Of a DNA stretch of 37,932 nucleotides, positions 1 through 8,611 are shown piece after piece (the first letter of the stretch is position 1; each line of letters opens with the position of its first letter). The stretch is from Bacteroidales bacterium. GTDB lineage: Bacteria > Bacteroidota > Bacteroidia > Bacteroidales > F082. A model generated the notes under the pieces. That model was not told the DNA's origin and did no database searches. It was given only the letters and a program-made list of their open reading frames with translations. The translations under genes were made by a program, and so were the position numbers. The DNA is taken from positions 1 to 37,932 of the forward strand of contig JALNZU010000030.1 in NCBI GenBank assembly GCA_023229245.1, written 5' to 3'.

Positions 1-33
1 GAAGGATGCTTTTTTTATTTTATCTTTGTCCAT
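1..33 (-). CDS. Start of a minus-strand gene running off the window edge (partial)
   Basis: Eleven codons are visible on the minus strand, starting at ATG (33-31) and reading MDKDKIKKASF before the sequence ends. A Bacteroidota -7 box (TATATTTG, minus strand) lies about 22 bases upstream, which gives a plausible transcription start and a leader of about 17 nt. The product cannot be named from so little sequence. The gene is divergent from the metalloprotease to its right. Confidence 0.45.
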   Translation of the reverse strand, partial: MDKDKIKKASF

Positions 34-54
34 AGTGCGGGGTTTTATCTACAA

Positions 55-62
55 CAAATATA
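55..62 (-). promoter_or_regulatory. -7 promoter box TATATTTG
   Basis: On the minus strand the sequence is TATATTTG, matching the Bacteroidota -7 consensus TAnnTTTG. It points leftwards to the ATG at 33. No convincing -33 TTG box was found at the usual 19-21 bp spacing. Confidence 0.45.
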
Positions 63-219
63 CTGAAATTCAATGGAATAACAGTATATTTACCCGCATT
101 TTTTTCATTTTTATGAATAATTCAGGAATAAACTTATTTATTCAAAGCAAGTATCAAACATAGCAGAGAAGTTAAATGAAATTCTCCGAAAAAGTGAATC
201 ATATACTTCTGCCGAGTTT

Positions 220-477
220 GTGGAAATTAATTTGGAGAAGATATTGGAGTACGAACAATTTTCACTACAGTTTAAAGAAAACAACATATCAATCAGTAAA
301 GAACGAATAGATGTTAGAGGAATCAATAATTATGTTTTTGTTGGTCGCAATAATGAAGGAAGTCACATTTTAATCTCTGTATTGGGCGATGACATACAAG
401 GTGTTATAGACACTAAAAATGGAGTATTTACCATTGAGACCGTTGGAAAAAAAAGAGTATGCCATTATAACGGTTGA
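220..477 (+). pseudogene. N-terminal part of the secreted metalloprotease, separated by a frameshift
   Basis: This frame is open from base 121 (after TAA at 118-120), but the only usable start codon is GTG at 220. No ATG or signal peptide is visible. The translation resembles the propeptide region that precedes reprolysin-like domains in Bacteroidota: FVEINLEKIL, then YVFVGRNN, then GVIDTKNGVFTIETVGK. After the A8 run at 447-454 this frame reads RVCHYNG and stops, while the frame starting at 419 reads KEYAIITVDHSKL, the natural continuation. Removing one A would fuse the two. It is either a decayed gene, an assembly error in a homopolymer, or a case of slippage. The missing signal peptide favours decay or a misread 5' end. 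Confidence 0.55.
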
Positions 478-1858
478 CCACTCTAAATTAAGAGAAGCAT
501 GTGATACCTTACATGAAGATAATGGTCATTCAAACATTGGCAATGAAAAGAGTCATAACCATGATTCAGATATTGGCGATGATGATATAACTACTTCTCC
601 AATACTGAAGTCGGCTGCGGCATACGATTGCAAAATAAGAGTTCTTGTTTTATACACTCCAAATGCCCTATCTTCCGTAAGCAATATAAAGAATACTATA
701 TTGACAGCCGTTGCATTAACCAACCAATCATTTATCAATAGCAATATTAATTATCAAATTGAACTTGTCTATGCAGGACAAACTAATTACACCGAAGCAG
801 GATACTCAACAGATTTATCAAGATTTAGAATTGCTGGAGATGGATACATGGATGAAGTGCATACATTGAGAAATAAATATTCGGCAGATATTTGCGTGTT
901 ACTAAATTACACAACAGGTGTTTGCGGGGTAGCTACAGGAATTGGTGTTACAGCCGCTAATGCTTTTTGTTTAGTAAGCACTTACAGCACTTGTGCAACT
1001 TCAAATTATTCATTTGGGCATGAAATAGGACATTTACTTGGTTGCAGACACGACCCTTATGTAGACAACAGTACAACTCCATTTGCTTATGGACATGGAT
1101 ATGTCAATCCCTCAAATACATGGCGAACTATTATGGCTTATGCAAATTCTTGTGGTTCATGTCCAAGATTACAATATTGGTCAAATCCGAATATAACTTA
1201 TGGTGGTGCACCAATGGGGACAATAGCTACTCATAATATCACAAGAGTATGGAATGAGCAATCAAATACCGTAATGGCATTCAGACAACCCGATAACAAT
1301 GTAACATTTACAAGTGGCGATATTCCGAATGCTCAATATGCAGATGTTATTGCAAAACAAAATATAACAACTAATGGAACTGTAAATGTCAATAGCGGAA
1401 ATACTTTAAGCATGAGAGCTGGAAACAGTATAACCTTAGAACCTGGCTTTTCGGTTGAATTGGGAGCAGAGTTTTCGGCTACAATTGACAATGTTTATGA
1501 CTGTGGCACAAGTTCGTCGCCTGTACAAAAAACAATGGTTCAAAATGTACCCGAAGAAAATGATGATATAACCGATATCCAAGTCAAAAACAAACCTGAT
1601 TTTTCATACACAGTATATCCCAATCCAACCGGCGAATTAATTAACATAACATACTCGTTGGATACGGAAACGATTATTACTATTGAATTAGTAAATCTTT
1701 TCAGACAAAGAATAAGAACAGTATTACCTAAACAAAACCAGCAAGCAGGGACTTATACACTTCAAATATCTGTTTCCGAATTTTCTACGGGAACTTATTT
1801 TTTGACTATTTCGTCAGCTAATCAAATAAAAACAGAAAAAATAATCATTAATAAATAA
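419..1858 (+). CDS. Secreted zinc metalloprotease (reprolysin-like, M12B) with coat-hanger and T9SS sorting domains
   Basis: The catalytic motif HEIGHLLGCRHD begins at residue 201 of this frame (HExxHxxGxxHD zinc site), followed by the Met-turn TIMAYA, both diagnostic of metzincins of the reprolysin type. After the protease comes a region with the pattern of the '3-coathanger stack' domain of Bacteroidota surface proteins (INNG-type start replaced by IAKQNITTNGTVNV, then AGNSITLEPGFSVELGAEFSA). The last ~75 residues start with YTVYPNPTGELINI and form a T9SS type A sorting domain that ends in KTEKIIINK. Expected location is outer surface or secreted. The first ~10 residues of this frame are out-of-frame readthrough; the true N-terminal part is at 220-446 across an A8 run. 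Activity depends on whether that frameshift is real. A lipoprotein gene starts 6 nt downstream. Confidence 0.8.
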   Translation: MEYLPLRPLEKKEYAIITVDHSKLREACDTLHEDNGHSNIGNEKSHNHDSDIGDDDITTSPILKSAAAYDCKIRVLVLYTPNALSSVSNIKNTILTAVALTNQSFINSNINYQIELVYAGQTNYTEAGYSTDLSRFRIAGDGYMDEVHTLRNKYSADICVLLNYTTGVCGVATGIGVTAANAFCLVSTYSTCATSNYSFGHEIGHLLGCRHDPYVDNSTTPFAYGHGYVNPSNTWRTIMAYANSCGSCPRLQYWSNPNITYGGAPMGTIATHNITRVWNEQSNTVMAFRQPDNNVTFTSGDIPNAQYADVIAKQNITTNGTVNVNSGNTLSMRAGNSITLEPGFSVELGAEFSATIDNVYDCGTSSSPVQKTMVQNVPEENDDITDIQVKNKPDFSYTVYPNPTGELINITYSLDTETIITIELVNLFRQRIRTVLPKQNQQAGTYTLQISVSEFSTGTYFLTISSANQIKTEKIIINK

Positions 1859-1864
1859 AATGCC

Positions 1865-2563
1865 ATGAAACAGATATTATTGTCCATACTATTTGCAATA
1901 CTTTTTGTTGCTTGTGATAAAAATGGAGAAAGTTTACCTGATTTAACTAAAATCAGAATTAAAGAAAGACCCTGTGAATTACTCGAATATGTCGGAAAAA
2001 CAGGCAATGATCTTGATTCGGCATTAGATTCCTTGAGAAAATTAAAAAATATTTCTTCGGAAATAATCAAAAGTCCATTAGAAGTTTTATTTGATTACGA
2101 TAATAGACATTTTTTTGGTATAACATACGATGATTGTGGAATGTACACAGATGTACTTGACACAAAAGGAAATTACTATTTGAGGTCATGGTATTGCCCA
2201 GACGAAAGCGATATAGATATAGAAGAAGAATCTATTTTTAGCGAGACCAAAACATTTACAATTGACCATGGATGTGCAACAATAACATATCAAAGCAGAA
2301 TAGGCAATGATTTTAATTTCGCATTAGATTCTTTGATAAGAAAATACGAGCCAATATTGAACGTATTAGTAGAAGAAGGACATTATAGCGGAGAGGGGTA
2401 TAATGTTAATAAAGAAAAAATTAATGTGGATTTTGGTTACGACAATAGAGAGTTTAGAGCTCTGACTTTTACTGACAAGGCTAATATTTATCGTATCCTT
2501 TTTTCAGGAGATGTAATTGATGAAAGAGGTAATTACTTTACATATAAGGCTTGTGAAGATTAA
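1865..2563 (+). CDS. Lipoprotein of unknown function with two internal repeats
   Basis: The N-terminus MKQILLSILFAILFVAC is a lipoprotein signal with Cys17 as the likely lipidated residue. The mature part is an internal duplication of about 95 residues. Repeat 1 runs from CELLEYVGKTGNDLDSALDS to GNYYLRSWYC; repeat 2 from CATITYQSRIGNDFNFALDS to GNYFTYKAC. Shared positions include GND-(L/F)-ALDSL, DYDNR(H/E)F or GYDNREF, and D-(T/E)-(K/R)-GNY(Y/F). Each repeat begins and ends with a Cys, suggesting one disulfide per repeat. No known family was recognised. It starts 6 nt after the metalloprotease, so the two are likely cotranscribed; a role as a surface partner or inhibitor is speculation. An attC-like element follows directly after the stop codon. 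Confidence 0.8.
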   Translation: MKQILLSILFAILFVACDKNGESLPDLTKIRIKERPCELLEYVGKTGNDLDSALDSLRKLKNISSEIIKSPLEVLFDYDNRHFFGITYDDCGMYTDVLDTKGNYYLRSWYCPDESDIDIEEESIFSETKTFTIDHGCATITYQSRIGNDFNFALDSLIRKYEPILNVLVEEGHYSGEGYNVNKEKINVDFGYDNREFRALTFTDKANIYRILFSGDVIDERGNYFTYKACED

Positions 2564-2700
2564 ATGCACGAACCGCTAACAAGCATATTGGCTAAATGGC
2601 GGCACTAACCCCGCAGAAAGTGCAGTGCGAAATTGGAAGTTACTACCCCGCAAGAACATTAGTAGAAGTCGCCACTTCGCCAATATGCCGGACGTTAATC
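2564..2700 (+). repeat. attC-like palindromic element A
   Basis: It begins one base after the lipoprotein stop codon with ATGCACGAACCGCTAAC and ends with GGACGTTAATC. The ends form a perfect 10-bp inverted repeat, GCATATTGGC and GCCAATATGC. It shares layout and the motifs ATGCACGAA, TAAC, CGCCACTTCG and GACGTTA with element E at 16,075 and others in the window. The architecture (outer core, inner stem, about 100 nt, inner stem, GTTA core) resembles an integron attC site, but the outer cores do not match RYYYAAC/GTTRRRY exactly. Confidence 0.5.
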
Positions 2701-2838
2701 ATCAATTAAAATCGTATCATTTTTTACTTTAGGCATCTCTAGTTTCCCTTCAATTGTAAGTTTTACAAGTAGTTCGCCAGCTCCATTTTGACCTACTTCT
2801 CCTAGCTCTTTTTTCCATTCAGTACCTTTTAATGCATA
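2695..2838 (-). pseudogene. C-terminal fragment of an unidentified protein
   Basis: On the minus strand 47 codons are open after TGA (2841-2839), reading YALKGTEWKKELGEVGQ and on through LLVKLTIEGKLEMPKVKNDT to a TAA at 2697-2695. The composition is protein-like (regular K/E/L pattern, few rare codons) but there is no start codon. The stop codon lies inside the GACGTTA core of element A. It looks like the tail of a gene whose 5' part was lost, perhaps when the efflux operon came to sit beside it. No family recognised. Confidence 0.35.
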
Positions 2839-2896
2839 TCAAAGTGGATTTCTAACCACCGGGCCTCTTTTTTACTATAATCCTGACAGGCTGCCA

Positions 2897-2904
2897 TAAG
2901 TTTG
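2897..2904 (+). promoter_or_regulatory. -7 box TAAGTTTG of the efflux operon
   Basis: TAAGTTTG matches TAnnTTTG and sits 31 bp before the ATG at 2936, giving a leader of about 25 nt. It is the only good box in this gap and would drive the four-gene efflux operon. Confidence 0.45.
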
Positions 2905-2935
2905 CATCATGAACTTAATCTAAAAATTAGGCAAT

Positions 2936-4240
2936 ATGAAAAAGGTTTTGTTGTACCAGTTGACTTTATTCTTTTATGTTTTCTCTGCTTCGGCTCAAAA
3001 CAAATCACAAGACAGCCTAAAATTGTCTTTAGAGGAGTGCATTGAGTTGGTATTTAAAAATAATCACAATCGACAATCTATTATATTGAACGAATTGTCT
3101 GCACAAGAGTCTTATAATCAGTCCAAATTGGAATTGTTGCCCAACCTTAGCGCAACTATTGGAGAATCGTACTCGCATTCGAAAGGTTCCGGGAGTGATT
3201 GGAGTGGCAACTATGGGCTGAATACCGGTGTAGCCGTATATCAAGGTGGATATGTAAGAAGCACGATTGAAAATGTGAGGTTATCTTCTGAGCAATCGAA
3301 AAATCGAACCACTCAGTACGATAATGAGCTGACCATACAGGTTTTGCAATCATTTCTTACAGCTCTTGGAAACGAGGAATTATTGCGTTATCAGAATGCC
3401 GTTTTAAAAGCCAGTAACGAACAGCTTAACCAAGGGAAGATCAGGTATGAAGCCGGAGATATACTACAAAGCGATTTCCTTATGCTTGAAGCACAATATG
3501 CCAATGATCTGAGCAATGTGCTTGAAACCAAGATAAGCCGGAACAATAGCTTAAACAGCTTGAAGAATCTCATGTCCATTGATTTGTCGCAAGAAATTGA
3601 AATTGTTTATCCCGATGAATCCATGTTGAATACTATGGGCATTATGCCCTCAGAAGATGAATTTATTGCACGCTCAATGGAAACTTTGCCCGAATTAAGA
3701 ATAATTGATTATGATGTTAAAATTGCTAAAACCGGAGTTCAAATCTCACGTTCTTCCTTTTTCCCAACAATAAGCCTGAGTGCGGGTATCGCTACAGGGC
3801 ATACAAGCAATTTCAACAGATATGGCACTCAGCTCAATAACAGGCTAAACGAAAATGTTGGTATTACATTGAATATCCCAATTTTTAACAATGGCAGAAC
3901 AAAAACAAAAGTAACACAAAGCAAGATTAACTTGCAACAATATGAGTTGGAGCGCAAACAAACTGAGCTGAATGTTATGCAAACCCTTAATCAGGAATTC
4001 CAAAATGTTGTTTTAGCCGAGAGCAAATTCAAGTCATCACAAATTCAGCAGAATGCTTATCTGGCATCTTACGAGGCATATAAGTTAAAATTTGAACAGG
4101 GTTCTATCACAGCTGTCGAACTATTGCAACAACAAAACAACTATATACATGTGTTAAATGATTATATTCAATGCAAATACGGCTTTTTGCTTAAACGAAA
4201 AGTCTTAGATGTGTATATGGGGTATCCGGTTCAATTGTAA
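2936..4240 (+). CDS. TolC-family outer membrane efflux protein
   Basis: The protein forms the outer-membrane exit duct of the ABC-type tripartite pump encoded downstream. It has a cleavable signal peptide (MKKVLLYQLTLFFYVFSASA, cut near residue 21) and the two-fold repeated alpha-barrel pattern of outer membrane factors: LSLEECIELVFKNNHN near the start, AGDILQSDFLMLEAQ near 180, and the second-half equivalent LKFEQGSITAVELLQQQNNY near the end. Length (434 aa) is normal for the family. It is first in the operon, 19 nt before the adaptor gene. The exported substrate cannot be told from the sequence. Confidence 0.9.
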   Translation: MKKVLLYQLTLFFYVFSASAQNKSQDSLKLSLEECIELVFKNNHNRQSIILNELSAQESYNQSKLELLPNLSATIGESYSHSKGSGSDWSGNYGLNTGVAVYQGGYVRSTIENVRLSSEQSKNRTTQYDNELTIQVLQSFLTALGNEELLRYQNAVLKASNEQLNQGKIRYEAGDILQSDFLMLEAQYANDLSNVLETKISRNNSLNSLKNLMSIDLSQEIEIVYPDESMLNTMGIMPSEDEFIARSMETLPELRIIDYDVKIAKTGVQISRSSFFPTISLSAGIATGHTSNFNRYGTQLNNRLNENVGITLNIPIFNNGRTKTKVTQSKINLQQYELERKQTELNVMQTLNQEFQNVVLAESKFKSSQIQQNAYLASYEAYKLKFEQGSITAVELLQQQNNYIHVLNDYIQCKYGFLLKRKVLDVYMGYPVQL

Positions 4241-4259
4241 AACTTAATTAAAGAATAAG

Positions 4260-5450
4260 ATGAAATCAAAAAAAGTAAAACTGTTCACATCTGCAATTCT
4301 ATTAGTGATTATTGCAATACTCCTGTTGATTTTTACGGGAAGAAAGAAACATATTATTTTTAATACCGCAATTATCAGAGAGGGAACGATAGAAACAACG
4401 ATAATGGCCACGGGATATGTTCAGCCCATTGAAGTTGTGGAGGTAGGAACCCAGGTTTCCGGAGTGATTGAGAAGATATTTGTGGACTACAACTCACAGG
4501 TTAAAAAGGGTCAATTGTTGGCTCAGCTTGAAACCAATACTCTGTTGGAACAGGTAAATCAGGCTAAAGCTAATGAGAATGCAGCACAGAGTGAGCTTAA
4601 CTATGCAACGCAGAAATTTGAGCGAATAAAAGTGCTGTACGAAGGAAATGCAGCAACTCAAGCTTCGTATGAGGATGCTGTAAACACGCTCAATCAGGCT
4701 AAGACTACATTTGAAAATGCCAAAGCAACGCTAAAACAGGCCCAAGTTAACCTGTCTTATGCCTTCATATACTCTCCTATTGATGGAGTTGTGCTTGACA
4801 AAGAGGTGAATACAGGGCAAACAGTTGCAGCCTCTTTTTCCACTCCCACCCTTTTTAAAATTGCAGAGGACCTTACCAAAATGCAGGTTGAGGCAGATGT
4901 TGACGAAGCCGATATTGGAATGGTAAGCCTTGGCCAACAGGTTCGATTTACCGTTGATGCCTTCCCTGATGAGACATTTACAGGTACAGTAAGCCAGCTG
5001 CGCCTACAACCCACAGTCACTTCAAATGTTGTAACATACACAGTTATCATTAATGCGCCTAATCCTGAGATCAAACTATTACCCGGTATGACGGCCAACA
5101 TTATCATCGTTGCTGCATCGGAGGATGGTGTGCTTGTTCCTGCAGAGGCTATTAATTTCCAAATGGATAAAATGGTTGCTGCCGGCTCAGGCGTTGAAGT
5201 GGACAATTTTGATATAAGCAAGGGGGTTTGGGTAAAAACGGAAGGTCAAATTGCAAGGGTTCCTTTAGTTACCGGTCTGGGTGACGGAATTTACTTTATC
5301 GTCAAATCAGGTTTATCGGCCGGACAAAATGTTATACTATCCGCTTCGATAGATAAAAAGCAAAATGACAAAAAGAGTGCAAGCATAATGCCCAGTCCGC
5401 CAAAAGGAAGGCCTAATGGTGGACCGAATGGACCAAGCGGTGGCAGGTAA
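4260..5450 (+). CDS. Periplasmic adaptor (membrane fusion protein) of a MacAB-type pump
   Basis: An N-terminal membrane anchor (about residues 6-27, VKLFTSAILLVIIAILLLIF) is followed by the split biotinyl-lipoyl domain (VEVGTQVSGVIEKIFVDYNS... SPIDGVVLDKEVNTGQTV), a heptad-rich alpha-hairpin between them (about 85-155) and beta-barrel and membrane-proximal domains. It links the inner-membrane ABC permease to the TolC-type duct. The last ~25 residues are a Pro/Gly-rich tail (PPKGRPNGGPNGPSGGR), common in Bacteroidota adaptors. The ATPase gene starts 20 nt downstream. Confidence 0.9.
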   Translation: MKSKKVKLFTSAILLVIIAILLLIFTGRKKHIIFNTAIIREGTIETTIMATGYVQPIEVVEVGTQVSGVIEKIFVDYNSQVKKGQLLAQLETNTLLEQVNQAKANENAAQSELNYATQKFERIKVLYEGNAATQASYEDAVNTLNQAKTTFENAKATLKQAQVNLSYAFIYSPIDGVVLDKEVNTGQTVAASFSTPTLFKIAEDLTKMQVEADVDEADIGMVSLGQQVRFTVDAFPDETFTGTVSQLRLQPTVTSNVVTYTVIINAPNPEIKLLPGMTANIIIVAASEDGVLVPAEAINFQMDKMVAAGSGVEVDNFDISKGVWVKTEGQIARVPLVTGLGDGIYFIVKSGLSAGQNVILSASIDKKQNDKKSASIMPSPPKGRPNGGPNGPSGGR

Positions 5451-5470
5451 TATATTAAAATTTTAAGTTT

Positions 5471-6235
5471 ATGAAAACAATAATAAAGGTTGACAAGCTA
5501 CGCAGAGAATTTATCATGGGCATTGAGATAGTCTATGCCTTAAGAGGCATCTCATTCGAGATTCATGAAGGAGAATTTGTCAGCATCATGGGAACAAGCG
5601 GTAGCGGGAAATCTACACTCCTGAATATTCTCGGATGCCTTGATAAACCCACCTCCGGAGAATATTACCTGGACAACATTTCGGTGAGCGGGCTGTCAAA
5701 AAACGAGCTGTCAACAATAAGAAATCGTAAAATCGGATTTGTGTTCCAATCCTACAACTTGTTACCACGTACTTCAGCGCTCGAAAATGTGGAACTGCCA
5801 TTGCTTTATAATCATACGGTATCAGGCAAGGAAAGAAGGGAAATGGCAATGCATGCTTTAGAGCTGGTAGGTTTATCAGACCGTATGGGGCATACTCCCA
5901 GCCAGCTTTCGGGTGGTCAGCAGCAACGTGTTGCAATAGCCAGGGCTCTAGTAAACGACCCTGTAATGCTTCTTGCCGATGAAGCCACCGGAAATCTTGA
6001 CACAAGGACTTCATACGAAATCATGAGCCTTTTTCAGGAGCTGAATACAAAGGGAAAGACAATCGTATTTGTTACCCATGAGCCGGATATTGCCGTTTTT
6101 ACAAATCGAATCATCAAGTTGCGCGATGGGCTTATTATAAAAGATGAAGCCGTAAAAACCATGTCGGCAATAGCTGCCCTTGAGAGCCTGCCTGTAAATG
6201 ACGATTACGAGATTATGGTTGAAACGTTGAATTAA
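5471..6235 (+). CDS. ABC transporter ATP-binding protein (MacB/LolD type)
   Basis: All nucleotide-binding motifs are present: Walker A GTSGSGKS (41-48), Q-loop Q93 in VFQSYNLLPR, signature LSGGQ (146-150), Walker B VMLLADE (165-171) and switch His203. The pattern of the FtsE/LolD/MacB branch (RNRKIGFVFQ, EATGNLDTRTS) is clear. It powers the permease encoded 11 nt downstream. A C-terminal extension after residue 228 (about 26 aa) is not part of the core domain. Confidence 0.92.
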   Translation: MKTIIKVDKLRREFIMGIEIVYALRGISFEIHEGEFVSIMGTSGSGKSTLLNILGCLDKPTSGEYYLDNISVSGLSKNELSTIRNRKIGFVFQSYNLLPRTSALENVELPLLYNHTVSGKERREMAMHALELVGLSDRMGHTPSQLSGGQQQRVAIARALVNDPVMLLADEATGNLDTRTSYEIMSLFQELNTKGKTIVFVTHEPDIAVFTNRIIKLRDGLIIKDEAVKTMSAIAALESLPVNDDYEIMVETLN

Positions 6236-6246
6236 ACGCCAGAAAA

Positions 6247-7467
6247 ATGAAAGTAATAAATCTTATAAGAATTTCGTGGAAAGCATTGCTCCGGAATAAA
6301 ACACGGGCACTGCTCACAATGCTCGGAATCATTATTGGTATAGGCTCTGTTATAGCTATGGTCAGCTTAGGCCAGAGTTCTACAAAAAGCATAAGTACAG
6401 AAATTTCGTCAATGAGTACGAATGTCATAATGGTTATGCGGGCCAGCCAAACCCAGGGAGGGATAAATATTGGGTCGGGCAATGTACAATCTTTAACCCA
6501 AAACGACATTGAGGCCATAAAAGCAGGCTCGGTAAAAATTAGCAAAGCATCTCCGGTGGTAAACTCTTCTCAACAAGCAGTTTACGGAGCAAACAACTGG
6601 CCGGGTTCAATTCGCGGGGTAAACGAAGATTATTTAAGCATTAATAATTTTGAAATTGCATCGGGTACAAATTTTACGGCAGAGGATGTTAAAACCTCAG
6701 AAAAAGTCTGCTTAATAGGAAAAACCGTGGTTGATAATCTGTTTGATGATGGTGAAAACCCGCTCGGCCAGGTAATAAGACTTGGCAAAATTCCCGTAAA
6801 AATAGTAGGAATACTCAAAAGCAAGGGGCAAAACCAAATGGGTATGGACCAGGATGATATTATTCTTATGCCCTACACAACTGTCCAAAAGCGGATGCTA
6901 GCCATCAACTATATTCACATGATATCGGCATCTGCCATCTCTGAAGAAGCTTCCGATTTAGCTGTTGCCGATATTGAATCCATACTCAGAAGAACACATA
7001 AAATAAAAGAGGGGGCCGATGATGATTTTGAAGTACGCACTCAGCAACAAATACTTGACATGCTTAGTTCGGTTACCGGCATGCTTACGCTGCTTTTGGC
7101 AGCAATAGCAGCAATCTCATTGCTTGTAGGCGGTATTGGTATTATGAATATTATGTACGTAACGGTTACGGAACGTACTCGTGAAATAGGTTTGCGTATG
7201 GCGGTAGGGGCAAGAAACAATGACATACTCAAGCAATTCCTATTTGAGAGTTCCATAATGAGCCTTGCGGGAGGAATGATAGGAATGGCATTTGGCGTAG
7301 GGCTTTCGTACATTGCATCTTACTTTTTAGGATGGCCATTTGTACTTAATCTCATCACCATGGGTATTTCATTTTTTGTATGTGCTGCCATTGGGATATT
7401 CTTCGGCTGGTATCCGGCACGAAAAGCATCAAATCTTGACCCGATTAATGCTTTACGCTATGAGTAA
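6247..7467 (+). CDS. MacB-type ABC permease
   Basis: The topology is that of MacB/FtsX mechanotransmission permeases: one N-terminal transmembrane helix (about 21-40, ending GIGSVIAMVSLG), a periplasmic domain of about 230 residues, then three helices (about 279-305, 344-365, 370-395). Conserved family motifs include RNKTRALLTMLGIIIGIGSV, ERTREIGLRMAVGAR and the C-terminal WYPARKASNLDPINALRYE. With the ATPase, adaptor and TolC protein it makes a complete pump, likely for a peptide, lipopeptide, macrolide or other toxic compound. Confidence 0.92.
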   Translation: MKVINLIRISWKALLRNKTRALLTMLGIIIGIGSVIAMVSLGQSSTKSISTEISSMSTNVIMVMRASQTQGGINIGSGNVQSLTQNDIEAIKAGSVKISKASPVVNSSQQAVYGANNWPGSIRGVNEDYLSINNFEIASGTNFTAEDVKTSEKVCLIGKTVVDNLFDDGENPLGQVIRLGKIPVKIVGILKSKGQNQMGMDQDDIILMPYTTVQKRMLAINYIHMISASAISEEASDLAVADIESILRRTHKIKEGADDDFEVRTQQQILDMLSSVTGMLTLLLAAIAAISLLVGGIGIMNIMYVTVTERTREIGLRMAVGARNNDILKQFLFESSIMSLAGGMIGMAFGVGLSYIASYFLGWPFVLNLITMGISFFVCAAIGIFFGWYPARKASNLDPINALRYE

Positions 7468-7513
7468 TTGATGCTTTACGCAACGAGCAATACGCTGCTC
7501 ATCATTTAATTAT

Positions 7514-7521
7514 TACATTTG
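7514..7521 (+). promoter_or_regulatory. -7 box TACATTTG before the kinase gene
   Basis: TACATTTG matches TAnnTTTG and ends only 4 bp before the ATG at 7526. If used, the kinase-regulator pair would have its own promoter and an almost leaderless mRNA. Upstream, GAGCA...TGCTC (about 7,484-7,500) is a small hairpin without a clear U-run. Confidence 0.35.
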
Positions 7522-7525
7522 CAAT

Positions 7526-8611
7526 ATGAAACACCATAGGATAAAAAACTTGAAATTATCAACCAAAGATGCTGCAATATACTCAACAATTTTCTTTTTT
7601 GTAGTATCCCTGTTGCTGGCTATCGTTCTCTACTTTGGACGTGCTGCTTTTGTTCCGTCAGGAGAGAGGCCACATGTTGAAAGGGATTTCAACTTATGGG
7701 TAACCCTCATTATTACTATAGGGTCATATATTTACTTTTTTACCCTATTTGCCGTAAATTTTAAAATTCTGGAGAGCAAACTAAAAGAACGAATTAAAAT
7801 TTTTGTGGTAATCGCTTGTTCGCTAACTATTGCCCTATTTTTTAATACTATCATTTCACTTTTAATGCAATTCGTCAGCAATATAAAGGATGTTCCTCCC
7901 GGTGGACGTATCGGCCCATTGGTGAAAGACTTTGTATTAGCAACCGGTGTGCTTTTTTTATCAATTATTGTTTATTTATCATCTCAAAAACAGAGGCTCG
8001 CCATAGAATATGAAACATTGAAGGCCGAAAATGAGCGGTCGAGATTTGAAGTGCTTAAAAATCAGCTTGACCCTCATTTTTTATTCAATACTTTTAACTC
8101 CCTCGACTCGTTGATTGAAGAGAATAGCGATATGGCACGTAACTACCTACAGCAGCTCTCATCGGTATTCCGCTACTTGTTGTCAAATAAAGATTCAACA
8201 ACCCTGGAGAGTGAACTTAAATTTACCCACAGCTATATTGATCTTATGCAGTTAAGGTATGAAAACAGCCTGATATTTGAAATCTCAATCGATAATCAAT
8301 ATCTTAGCTATGAAATAGTTCCGTTAAGTATCCAGCTTTTGATAGAAAATGCAATTAAACACAATGTAATTACATTAGAAACTCCTTTAATCATTTCAGT
8401 TTCTGTAGGTCCCGAACCATTTGTAACCGTATCGAACAAGATACAGCTTAAAAAATCGCCCCAGAGCGGAAGTGGTATCGGATTATCAAACCTTGCCGAA
8501 CGTTTCAGGTTGAAATATCAGAAAGAAATTGAAATTTCAAACAATTCAGGACAATTCAGTGTCACCCTGCCATTGCATTATCCTGTCAACAACTCAAAAC
8601 AGCTTATGTAA
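7526..8611 (+). CDS. LytS/YehU-family sensor histidine kinase
   Basis: Four transmembrane helices (about 18-37, 58-78, 91-117, 137-152) are followed by a cytoplasmic linker and the His_kinase domain of the LytS family: LKNQLDPHFLFNTFNSLDSL with phospho-acceptor His184. The ATPase N-box is LLIENAIKHN (Asn275), and the G-box is GSGIGLSNLAERF. It would sense a membrane or envelope signal and phosphorylate the LytTR regulator encoded immediately downstream with no gap. Its position after the pump operon suggests it controls that pump, but this is inferred from context only. Confidence 0.9.
   Translation: MKHHRIKNLKLSTKDAAIYSTIFFFVVSLLLAIVLYFGRAAFVPSGERPHVERDFNLWVTLIITIGSYIYFFTLFAVNFKILESKLKERIKIFVVIACSLTIALFFNTIISLLMQFVSNIKDVPPGGRIGPLVKDFVLATGVLFLSIIVYLSSQKQRLAIEYETLKAENERSRFEVLKNQLDPHFLFNTFNSLDSLIEENSDMARNYLQQLSSVFRYLLSNKDSTTLESELKFTHSYIDLMQLRYENSLIFEISIDNQYLSYEIVPLSIQLLIENAIKHNVITLETPLIISVSVGPEPFVTVSNKIQLKKSPQSGSGIGLSNLAERFRLKYQKEIEISNNSGQFSVTLPLHYPVNNSKQLM

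Noticed and set aside
447..454. Programmed -1 frameshift at an A AAA AAG heptamer
   Set aside because: The downstream frame requires +1 or -2, not -1, so a classical slippery-site mechanism does not fit.
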